A DNA stretch of 64,000 nucleotides. Origin: Gerris lacustris. Lineage: Eukaryota; Arthropoda; Insecta; Hemiptera; Gerridae. The stretch is from assembly GCA_951217055.1 (NCBI GenBank), contig OX578277.1, forward strand, positions 112,100,514 to 112,164,513. The letters are read 5' to 3'. This document shows positions 55,241 to 64,000 of the stretch, in pieces. A program made the position numbers and the translations under genes. Positions within the stretch are counted from its first letter, which is position 1, and every line of letters begins with the position of its first letter. The notes beneath the pieces were generated by a model that saw only the letters and a program-made list of their open reading frames with translations, ran no database searches and was not told the DNA's origin.

Positions 55241-55375
55241 ACGAGACCAAAAATGTTCCCTGATGTCTGAAACGGATTTCTGTCTTGGAATTTTTAAAAT
55301 TGGAGGCATAAAGGTTTTTCTTTCTCAAAAGTGAACACAATGCTTCCGTTACCTTCGGTAAGCTCGGAAGCAATA
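55241..55375 (-). repeat. Dispersed repeat family F1, terminal fragment
   Basis: Only the hairpin end of the family (GATGTCTGAAACGGATTTCT to GCTTCCGTTACCTTCGGTAA), joined to F2 exactly at the shared GACA run. This suggests template switching or recombination at the microsatellite. Confidence 0.72.
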
Positions 55376-55499
55376 GTAGAAAAATTAAATAGTTTTTTGA
55401 ATGGTCGACAGTAGCCTGCATATAGCACCAGATTAATTTCAAGAATAATTTCTTTTTTACCCGTCTGCACCGGTATGCGAAATGGAGTGTCACTAAATC

Positions 55500-56160
55500 G
55501 ACTGATGACGATACTCTCAATCTATACTGCTGTGTGTTTGAATCTTGGAGTGCGTGTAGCGCATGACAATGCGTTTATATTAGAGTGTGTTCGCACCGCA
55601 TGACAAAGTGTTTATCTTGGAGTGTGTGTAGCGCATGACAATGCGTTTATATTAGAGTGTGTTCGCACCGCATGACAAAGTGTTTATCTTGGAGTGTGTG
55701 TGTATTACATGACAATGTATTTATCATAGAGTGTGTTCGTACCGTATGACAATGTATTTATCATAGAGTGTGTTCGTACCGTATGACAATGTATTTATCA
55801 TAGAGTGTGTTCGTAGCGTATGACAATGTGTTTATCTTGGAGTGTGGTTGTATTACATGACAATGCATTTATCTAGAAGTGTGTGTAGCGTATGACAATG
55901 TGTTTATCTTGGAGTGTGTTTGTATTACATGACAATGCATTTATCTAGAAGTGTGTGTAGCGTATGACAATGTGTTTATCTTGGAGTGTGGTTGTATTAC
56001 ATGACAATGCATTTATCTAGAAGTGTGTGTAGCGTATGACAATGTGTTTATCTTGGAGTGTGTTTGTATTACATGACAATGCATTTATCTAGAAGTGTGT
56101 GTAGCGTATGACAATGTGTTTATCTTGGAGTGGTTTTGTATTTTTGTATTGGATGACAAT
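55500..56160 (+). repeat. ~36-bp tandem repeat array (about 18 units)
   Basis: Units of the form AGTGTGTGTAGCGTATGACA + ATGTGTTTATCTTGG, with a partner type (TTGTATTACATGACAATGCA, TTTATCTAGA) alternating in the second half to give a ~73-bp dimer period. Confidence 0.93.
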
Positions 56161-57190
56161 GTTTATCTCGGAACCAAGCTTCCCCGGGTAAGCCGGAACT
56201 TGTATGGTTTCATCAGTATATCAATGGTCTACATTAAAGAAATAACAAGAATAATCTGTCGAAATCGATTTGTCCGCTAAATATAACTCTTTATTTAAAT
56301 ATATGTTTTGTTTACTAGGATAACTTGCATGTAACATTTGTAATTATATAACATTTGTATCAACCCCTTTATTTTTACTGTGATTTACATCGTACAACGG
56401 ATCGTTCGGGAATAGTTTAAACATGTTTTATGCATATGCGCATACCTTCTGACCAACCTGCATCAGGTTGGAATAAATTTGTGACTGATTATTTATAGAT
56501 GCATTAAAAATATTGAAGAAAACCTAACTGATGGAAAACCTTTCTCTTGAGAAAAGTAAAATCATAAAATCAATAGATTATAGTTTGGTGCTAACGGCTG
56601 TACAACGGTGAAGGGACTGGTGTGGATATGGAACGTGTTTCTTATAATATGTGTTCCACATCTCACCTGTTGTTTATCTAATGTATATTTGTATAATTAA
56701 GGTAAGTCTTAATTAAGGAGGAAAAGGCTTTGGGATGGTGAGAATACGGTGGAGAAAGAAGCCTGTCCAGTGACTAACAAACAGGGGCTTCACAAATCGA
56801 ATTAGGGCCCCCCTCGCGCCCCCCCCCCCGGGGGAACGTGGCTCACATCACCTAACAATATACATAATTTGAATAATAATAAAATGAAAAAAGAAACAAC
56901 CACGATGCACTCTGAAGCCAAACTGTCTCTTATATATTGTTATATCATACTTTTCAAAAATAACTACAATAACCCTACCTTCCAAATATCATATTACCAC
57001 CTCGCCTCAAGAAACAACATATTCCCTCTTTTTTTAAGTATAAAAAAAAATACAATATTTGGAAAACCAAAAATACAATCGCTCGATATTAAGCAGGTTA
57101 AGGTTGATAGAAAAAAAAATGCAAGTTGTAGTGAAATAGTAAAACAGGAATCAACTCCTCTTCACATAATGGTAAAGTCATTGCTTTTGT
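56161..57190. other. Unique AT-rich sequence
   Basis: C/G run at 56810-56833. A 118-codon frame at 56869-57225 is lysine/asparagine-rich and runs into the next repeat; no domain is recognised. Confidence 0.4.
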
Positions 57191-57800
57191 GTGCTTTCAT
57201 TGTAATTTTTGCTTCTTCATTGTAATTATCTATTGTAATTTAGCGTAATTCGTGCTTCTTCATTGTAATTATCTATTGTAATTTAGCGTAATTCTTGCTT
57301 CTTCATTGTAATTATCTATTGTAATTTAGCGTAATTCGTGCGTCTTCATTGTAATTGTCTATTGAAATTTAGTGTAATTCTTGCTTCTTCATTGTAATTA
57401 TCTATTGCAATTTAGCGTAATACTTGCTTCTTCATTGTAATTGTATATTGTAATTCAGCGTAATTCTTGCTTCATCATTGTAATTGTCTATTGAAATTTA
57501 GTGTAATTCGTGCGTCTTCATTGTAATTCAGAGTAATTCGTGCATCTTCATTGAAATTTGGTGTAATTTGAGAGTCTTCGTTGTAATTTAGTGTAATTCT
57601 TGCGTCTTCATTGAAATTTGGTGTAATTTTTGAGTCTTCATTGTAATTTAGTCTAATTCTTGCTTCTTCATTGTAATTATCTATTGTAATTTAGTTTAAT
57701 TCTTGCATCTTCATAGTAATTATCTATTTTAATGTAGTCTAATTCGTGCGTCATCATTGTAATTTAGTGTAATTTGTGCGTGTTCGTTGTAATTAGTGTG
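57191..57800 (+). repeat. ~43-bp tandem repeat array
   Basis: Units of TTCATTGTAATTATCTATTG + TAATTTAGCGTAATTCTTGCTTC, becoming shorter and more divergent toward 57800. Confidence 0.92.
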
Positions 57801-57839
57801 TGTAACTTTAAAACATGATCGTAAAAGTAATTATTAAAC

Positions 57840-58260
57840 TTTGCAGTATTAAAGATCGGTTTGAGGAGCACACAAGAAAAATATAGCGAAATCAAAATTA
57901 TCAGCTGTTCAAATTCAAAATGGCGGATAATTCATGTCAAGTAAAAAAAAATTTATAAAAATTGGGTGGGGTATCAAAAAGAAATGATCGAAGAGTAAAT
58001 TACAAAAATATATAACACTTGTTGATAGTGTTTAATTTTGGTATGCCATTTTGTCGAAAAACATCAAAATGTTGTGCCCCCCCCCCCCCCTTCCTAAAAC
58101 TATATTTCTGCTGTTACTAAAAATGTAGAGAAATATAAAAATGTGAGGTCTTCTGGGCCATAGAAAATAAGAAATAGAATAAAATAGGAATAACAATTTT
58201 GTCAAAAGCACTGTTGCCCCCCCCCCCCCCATTATTTTAATTAATTTTATGTCCACAATA
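57840..58260 (+). repeat. Dispersed repeat family F4
   Basis: GTATTAAAGATCGGTTTGAG, TCAAAATGGCGGATAATTCA and AGTAAATTACAAAAATATAT match the copy at 27840. Two C-runs (58077-58091, 58217-58230) mark the ends of two subunits. Confidence 0.68.
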
Positions 58261-58277
58261 TAAACGAAACTATTTTT

Positions 58278-58925
58278 ATTACTACGTTTTTATTAGCTTG
58301 CATTCTTGTTTGTTTGTTTGTTTGTTTGTTTGTTTGTTTGTTTGTTTGTTTGTCCGGTACAAATCTGGCAATCGATTTCTAACTAACTTCCCGAATAGCT
58401 AGACATTTGAAACTTTTAGCATAGCTCAGAACACGATGGCAATGCATTATTTGGATACTTTTAGCCATCTTTCAGCAGAATTTAATTGGTTTTCAGCAAA
58501 TTTTGCTGTGCGGAAAGTTAGTTCGGAAAAAACCCGCAAGTTATTTTATTTGTTTTGTCATATCCAATATTTACGCAATCTTCATTTTGACGGGTCACAA
58601 ATTTGTGATAGATAAACATTGAATGACAGCAAAACAGGAAATATCGATTATAATATTTATCGATTATATTATTTCAAATATATCGATGGCATGCTTTAGA
58701 TTTGGTGTTGGGGAGATCCGTTGTACAAAGATTTATCCTTTTATAGGTTTAAGATCAGCTCTCTGGATGGTTGTCATTTATGTAAAGTAAATAAATTCGG
58801 AAATATATTTTTTTTCACTAACATTATATATTAAATAACAATAACAATTATATTATCAACATTACATACGATTCAACTGAAAATTTAAAAACGTAGTATA
58901 TAAAAAGTTCTTTTTATCTTGAAAT
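58278..58925 (+). repeat. Dispersed repeat family F5, interrupted by a P repeat
   Basis: Second copy of 41010-41650, with about ten GTTT units. It stops at CTTGAAATT, where a P repeat begins, so P inserted at or truncated this copy. Confidence 0.8.
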
Positions 58926-59396
58926 TATCTACGATTGTTACGAAATATAAACATTGTATCTCTGTTTAGATGCGTAGAAAGTGATTCTTTACGTACTTGT
59001 ATTCATTGCGCATGCGCGTCTCATAATTCTGAAGAATTCCTTTTCTTTACCACCCTAGGGCGGTAAAGAAGAGGAATTCTTCAGGTTTACGCACGATTAG
59101 CGATTTTGTTTACATTTAACAAAACTAATTTGCTGTTCTTTAGCTGCTAAAGTAACTTTTTGAATCGAGTTTTTAGTAAAAAACAATGACCAAGACAACA
59201 AATGACACAACAATGAGTGAATCAAGTGACTTTGACGAAAATGTGGAGAATAATACTCCTCCAGAAATAATTAATTCGGCATAAAATATACAACTCAAGA
59301 ATTAATGCCATCTTTATCAAGAGAGAGATACGAACTTAAATACAACAAGTTTATTGTTTTCTGTATTTATTATTTAAATCAAACAATCGTAGATAA
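58925..59396 (+). mobile_element. Pack repeat (family P), complete, with longest reading frame
   Basis: TTATCTACGATTGTTACG to AACAATCGTAGATAA (15-bp inverse of the left end). Contains TGCGCATGCGCG at 59007-59018, the palindrome around CCACCCTAGGGCGG (near 59031-59082), and an ATG at 59186 encoding MTKTTNDTTMSESSDFDENV then ENNTPPEIINSA before a stop. After a small frame change the sequence continues ELMPSLSRERYELKYNKF. That final pattern resembles the N-terminus of arthropod proteins related to tyrosine recombinases (Crypton-like), which is an inference from memory. It looks like a gene's promoter, 5' UTR and first exon carried in a repeat. Confidence 0.7.
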
Positions 59397-59495
59397 AGTA
59401 CGGTATGCAACTCGTGCAAAAACGGCATTTTGCATTGCTCGTGTGGTTTTACTACCCTCGCTATCGCTCGGGTGCAAACTCCACACTCGCATGCA
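59397..59495 (+). repeat. R repeat, truncated
   Basis: AGTACGGTATGCAACTCGTG through CTCCACACTCGCATGCAA. Stops in the palindrome's second arm. Confidence 0.78.
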
Positions 59496-60160
59496 ATTTT
59501 TTCTTTACGTCACCTATTATCAATGGCAGGTCACTGCTTGATATTAGCTAGCCACACAAGAGCGGATTTTACGACGGGCAATGATATTACACCGCACGAT
59601 AAGTTCTAAGGTGTAATACCCTCACCCGGCTGGGATTCGAAACACAAAACTCGTTGTTTGAATGTAAGTTCTAGTGATTCAAGAGAATAGTATGGTTGTT
59701 TAGATAAAGCTACTGTTTACCTGAGTACTTAAGTAATCAGTTACATGGCATGTATAATGAAGGTAAACAAGAGGTAATTAAGGAGATTACGTTGTTTGTA
59801 TTGATAGTGTACTGTCATGTTTACAACTCTCGACAAGTGAATCCCATGAAAGCAAATATTTGTCCATGAGATAAGCTTTGCTCTTGACTCTTCAGCTTCC
59901 CTCTGCATACAGACAGACACTTCAGATTTACCACCATAACAATATAACAATATAACAATACAAACACCACTGTAGTAAATACATCATCTCGTCCACTGTA
60001 AACAACAACCAAACAAAAACAATATTCTTATGTTTCACTCTTTAATCTTCATTATAACCTGAATAAGCATCTTTAATAGAAGAAAGATTAGACAAAAACC
60101 AAACACTTGGTTATCTTAATCTAAATACTACTATGTCTCCAAATAATAGTTATTTATGCG
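59496..60160. other. Unique sequence
   Basis: A weak B-box complement (GGGATTCGAAAC, 59632-59643) is the only motif. No gene. Confidence 0.35.
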
Positions 60161-60320
60161 CCTAGGGAGTAAAGTAAGCCATTATTCCCTGAGCGAAAAA
60201 AGTTGGTTCATGAGGCGAAGCCGAAGGAACCATGGTCCCTAAATCCCGATAACTCTAATTAGCTCCCGAGGCGCAGCCGAGGGAGATAATTATCGCGAGG
60301 GGAATAATGGCACTTTACTC
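60161..60320. repeat. Hairpin-rich inverted repeat (~160 bp)
   Basis: GAGTAAAGTAAGCCATTATTCC (60167 onward) is mirrored by GGAATAATGGCACTTTACTC ending 60320. Nested inside are two smaller hairpins, GGTTC...GAACC around GAGGCGAAGCCGAAGG (60206-60232) and CTCCC...GGGAG around GAGGCGCAGCCGA (60264-60286). A candidate MITE; target duplication not clear. Confidence 0.7.
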
Positions 60321-60333
60321 ACGAGGTACATAC

Positions 60334-60768
60334 AATATTTTATCTCCAGTAGGAAGATAATACACATTTTCGTCCATAGCACAGTTTTTATTTATTATTT
60401 TAATAAATAACAATAATATTAGCACTTTTAATAGCAGATATAAGAGATTCAATATTAAAAATAAATAAGATTTGGAATTAAACTCAAATAGAAGGTTATT
60501 TAGATGCAGGTTATAATGTTGTAAACAAAGATAAACATGGTCAAAAAAGCGCAGTGCCGCCAACCTGATTTCGACAACTTCATTACATTAGCCATACATT
60601 TTCTACTATTTATAAAATAATTAAGTTGCAATCTTTACTTTTTTGCCCTACTTTACTTTTTCGCCCTACTTTTACTTTTTCTCCCTACTTTTTGAGTCAG
60701 GGATGAAAAGACCTGTTTTAGTAACTAATTCAAAATCATAACTTTTTTTCCCTACTGGAGATAAAATA
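60334..60768. repeat. Inverted-terminus segment (435 bp)
   Basis: TATTTTATCTCCAGTAGG at 60334-60351 and its inverse at 60751-60768. The interior has three TTTTTCGCCCTACTTTAC-type units near 60640-60690. A minus-strand frame (60315-60563) starts MAALRFFDHVYLCLQHYN but continues as a low-complexity Leu-rich run. Confidence 0.6.
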
Positions 60769-60897
60769 ATTTATGTTCATTAATAAAATTGATTATTACC
60801 TCTTTTGAGTACTTAATTTCGAATTGAAGGAAAAGTATCTTTCCCATATTCCTTTACTTTTTATTCACTTGCGAATTATATAATAAAACCCTTTAAC

Positions 60898-61509
60898 CCT
60901 TTAAGGATCAGGAAAAAAAAAAAAAGTTACAGTGGATTGGTGGTTTCCGCGGTTTACCACCTGAACATCTCTACACGTGTGTTTTGGATGACATGTCTCC
61001 AGTTTTTATTTTATTGTGGCTCATAGAAGCAATTTCTTAGAGCGAATTTTTGTCAAAATACTTATTATATTACCAGTTTTGATTTAATATTGAGTTTTTA
61101 TAAGAAATAATTAGCGCTCTCAAGTTATTTGCAGATTTTTAGCTTGAGTTGTGAAAATTTAATAAATTACGTTGTCTTAGAGGTTTGGTGGTTCATTCCG
61201 TTAACCACCTACTTAAAGGTGGTAAAGGATATAAACCACCAAACCTTACAGGCAATATAATTTTTGTCCAGGCCATCAGAAGTACAAACCCCTAATTGAT
61301 TGGTGACATCTCCTAGAAACCACCTAAAAAATTGATTATTTTTTATGGAAGGGGGGCTAGAATTTTTTTTTAAATAATTTTCTGGGGCCATTCTTGATCC
61401 CACAGATGAGATTTGCAACTCTAATTTTAGAAATTATAAAAAAAGCAGTAGTGCGCCATTCGGAGCAAAAAGAGGTGGTTTGCCAGGCAAACCACCAATC
61501 CTTAAAGGG
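60898..61509. mobile_element. piggyBac-type MITE (612 bp), second copy
   Basis: Begins CCCTTTAAGGATCAGG after TTAA (60894-60897) and ends ATCCTTAAAGGG before ATAA (a decayed TTAA). It is the reverse of 47075-47693 over its full length, including the CGCGGTTTACCACCTG and GGTTTGCCAGGCAAACC motifs. Confidence 0.87.
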
Positions 61510-61640
61510 ATAAGGCGCATGTATTGTTATAATGGCGCAAAATTTGATTTTGAGATGTTTATTGATTTACACGTTGAAGGTCTCTAGAATCAAAAAGTAG
61601 TATTAAAAAAAATGGGTGAAACAATAAAAGAAATTAGACA
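61510..61640. other. Unique spacer
   Basis: Nothing recognised. Confidence 0.3.
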
Positions 61641-61725
61641 ATAATGGCTTTTAGAAGAATAAAATTAATAAAGTACGTGATAGAATGCGAGGATGCTATG
61701 TGCCACACTAATTTACAGTCTATTT
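61641..61725 (+). repeat. Dispersed repeat family F1, 3' fragment
   Basis: AATTAGACAATAATGGCTTT to GCTATGTGCCACACTAATTT, matching the end of the 2345-2955 copy. Confidence 0.7.
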
Positions 61726-61759
61726 TGTTTATCTATTTTTGTCTGAATATTAACTAAAA

Positions 61760-62190
61760 TAAACATTCTAGTCAAAACAATAGTTCCTATTTAGGAACGC
61801 AGCAGCGTTCCGCCCCGCCAAGTCAAAATTTCACAAAAGCTGCCAGTGTATATATACTGTAGGTGACAACTAGGGTTTTTGAGGGTCTGCAGCGTGAAAT
61901 ACGTACAAGCTACCTAAATAATTTAATATCTTTGAAGACCGTGTCCTGAAGATCAAAATAAAAAAAACAGGTCAAAATCGGTCAAGTAGAAGTACTGACA
62001 AAATAGGTGTGAAATTGGGAGTTTTGATAATTCTTATTCTTCCTTCATTTTACGTTGACGCACCTACAGCCTAAACTACTTAACCGATTTTAATTAATGA
62101 GGGTTATTTGGATTCGTCTAGGGCTCTAGTGCATTCCCACCTCAACTCATTCCCCCCCTTACAACCCCTCAACTCTTTCTTTTGTTGAAT
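61760..62190 (+). repeat. LINE-tail-like dispersed sequence
   Basis: Phrases such as CCTACAGCCTAAACTACTTAACCGATTTT and AGGTGTGAAATTGGGAGTTTTG have the style of non-LTR element tails, but no second copy lies in the window. Confidence 0.35.
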
Positions 62191-63105
62191 GTGGAGCGAG
62201 AAACCAAGCTGACGAACAGTCTAAAATGGGTAGAAACCAAGTAAGCGTCATACGAAGTGGTGAGCCTGACAGTTATACAGAGGTACACCAGTGAGTTGTG
62301 TAGTAGTTTCGTGCTGGTCACATGACGTTTGAATTACTTCTATTTACGAGTTCATCTTTTGAACCTTTTGAACTTAGTATTATAGGTTTAGTTCAACCTT
62401 ACTCTCTTGAGTTCAGGGGGGAGTAATTTGTTTATTAATACACATTTCTGTTTTCTATGATTTCATTTTATTTTATTACTATTTATTATTATTATTATTA
62501 TTATTTTATTATTATTATTTTATTTTTTTATGTTTCCTATGCTCCTAGTATCAGAATGTTAAGTTCTTTCAATGTCATAGGTCTCGTAGTTCTCCAATCT
62601 CCATAGACCTTGTCAAGCTCTTAACTTCACTTTTATTTGACTCTAATGTGTGGGAATAAACAGTTTAGAGAATCCTTCCTTAGGAACAGTACAAAAAGTC
62701 ATGAAATCTGACCAAAAACCACTTGTGTGGTAAAAAAAACACCCCGCCAAGTCTGTGGTCCAAAAAAGTTGTGAAATCAACTTTCTGTCCCACCAAGTGG
62801 TGTTGGCACTTTCTCCTGACCCAACACTGTCAACTTAGATATTTATCAGCTTCTTCTCCTTGGCGGTGTGACTGCAGTACTACTCAAAGTTAACTGGTTG
62901 TATTCCACGCATCCTCTGCAAAGAAAGTAGTAGTTGCATGGGGTCATTCCTTGAAAGCTTAATTTGTATATTACTTATTTCTATTTTATTTGCTTTTTGA
63001 TAATTGGAAAGATTTACAGCAATGATCATTGTGGCATCGAGAAGAGCCTTCAACAACACTGTTAAAAGGCTTTCCTCTCCAATATGCGCCTGCATATATT
63101 AGAAG
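62191..63105. other. Unique sequence
   Basis: A (TTA)n run at 62466-62527. No gene or element recognised. Confidence 0.4.
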
Positions 63106-64000
63106 TAAAGGTCGACCAAGAAGTCATGAACACAGGAGAAACTGAAAGCTTAGCTTCGTTTAAACTCGGAACTTCCGAATATTGCCGAAGTCAGTACAAT
63201 CGGGTGCTAAGACAATACCCATTTCTAATTTGTATGACATGCGCAGTTATGTCAAAACTCAACAACAATCGAATAACAACAGGAAGGTTTCCAAAATGTT
63301 AGGTTTCCTAGTTTCCTGTTTTGTTTGTTTTTATACAGTACGAATTATAGTCACAACTGTCCTAACGATCCATAGACTAGGGAGTAAATAAAACGATCTT
63401 TGTACGATCCACAAATCCACGGGATGATGCAAATGCAAAGGACGCTACAAATAACAGGGTTGGAACAAACCTAATATTATGTATTTGTTATTGTAAAAAT
63501 GATTGCTCTCCATGACAATTAATCAAAATAATATTAGCGAATTTCTAGTTTGCTTTTCTCCATTATATTTTTTATAAATAAAATAACCAGTAAAACTTAT
63601 CTTAGACTCTCATTATTTTAATTATTTCTTCCTAATTTTGAATTCGTGTAATTATCCATGTTTTTATTAACAGGAAACTTAATTTACCAAAGAGAAAATT
63701 GCCAAAAACAATCCGAGGGATAATAGTAAGAGATAATAGTAGAGATAATAGTAGAGATAATAGTACAAAAATAATACACAAAAAATAACAACAAAAATCC
63801 AGAAATAAGAAAAGTAACAAATAAAAAACTAACAAATCACTCAGAAATAAAGAGGAAGAAAAAAATCGATTAAGAAAGAAGAAAATCGATTTAGATTTAA
63901 AGAATATTATTATGAATAATCAATGAATAATCAATAAATAATAATGTAAAGATATTATCGTATATTATTGTGATTTCTTATCAGGTACAGTGTTGCCTGT
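63106..64000. mobile_element. Tc1/mariner-type MITE, second copy, runs off window
   Basis: TA (63106-63107) then AAGGTCGACCAAGAAGTCAT, followed by about 260 bp nearly identical to 33360-33605 and, after a ~470-bp segment (63367-63838) absent from the first copy, the remainder matching 33614 onward. The right terminus is outside the window. Confidence 0.8.

Noticed and set aside
56869..57225. 118-codon Lys/Asn-rich frame
   Set aside because: AT-rich composition gives long frames by chance; it ends inside a tandem repeat and has no recognised domain.
60315..60563. 82-codon minus-strand frame starting MAALRFF
   Set aside because: Low-complexity Leu-rich tail between inverted termini and no conserved domain; kept only as part of the repeat description.

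Overview
The window is one stretch of AT-rich eukaryotic nuclear DNA, most likely from an arthropod and probably an insect. The signs are a protein gene split into short exons by large introns with GT/AG borders, tRNA-derived SINEs, hAT, Tc1/mariner, pogo and piggyBac-type DNA elements, Helitron-like elements, a decayed Ty3/gypsy fragment, and long satellites. There are no bacterial operons, ribosome binding sites, CRISPR arrays or intact non-coding RNA genes. The species cannot be named from the sequence.

Region 1 (1-13.2 kb) is the 3' part of one plus-strand gene. Five exons (1926-2108, 4517-4863, 6698-6772, 10179-10462, 12909-12993) join with matching phases. They give the last ~323 residues and the stop codon of an FGGY-family carbohydrate kinase, orthologous to animal FGGY (D-ribulokinase). 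The 5' exons lie upstream of the window. Its introns are packed with inserted elements: a TA-flanked foldback ending 18 nt before the second exon, a tandemly repeated splice acceptor before the third, a 684-bp foldback with 13-bp target duplications, and a tRNA-headed SINE with 14-bp target duplications just past a 5' splice site.

Region 2 (13.2-43.6 kb) is intergenic or deep intron. It holds hAT-type elements, a 2.6-kb array of a 40-bp satellite, an RNase H fragment of a Ty3/gypsy retroelement, three more tandem arrays, a 5S rRNA-like fragment, a Helitron-like element, a pogo-type element, a TA-flanked MITE, and a 1.45-kb inverted repeat. That inverted repeat is built from SINE copies and a repeat carrying an NRF1/Ewg-like site plus a short first-exon-like reading frame. 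A candidate non-coding first exon with a GTAAGT donor sits at 20.34-20.70 kb.

Region 3 (43.6-64 kb) is dominated by satellites: a 34-bp array with a ~232-bp higher-order period, an 83-bp array with 8- and 10-unit higher-order spacing, and a decamer TGGTTAGAGG found in two arrays of opposite orientation around the 83-bp array. Two TTAA-flanked piggyBac-type MITEs, one inserted in the decamer array, a second Helitron-like element and more copies of the dispersed families follow.

Nothing outside the FGGY exons supports an intact protein gene. The interest lies in the mobile elements, the exon-like cargo two of them carry, and the unusual density of unrelated satellites.
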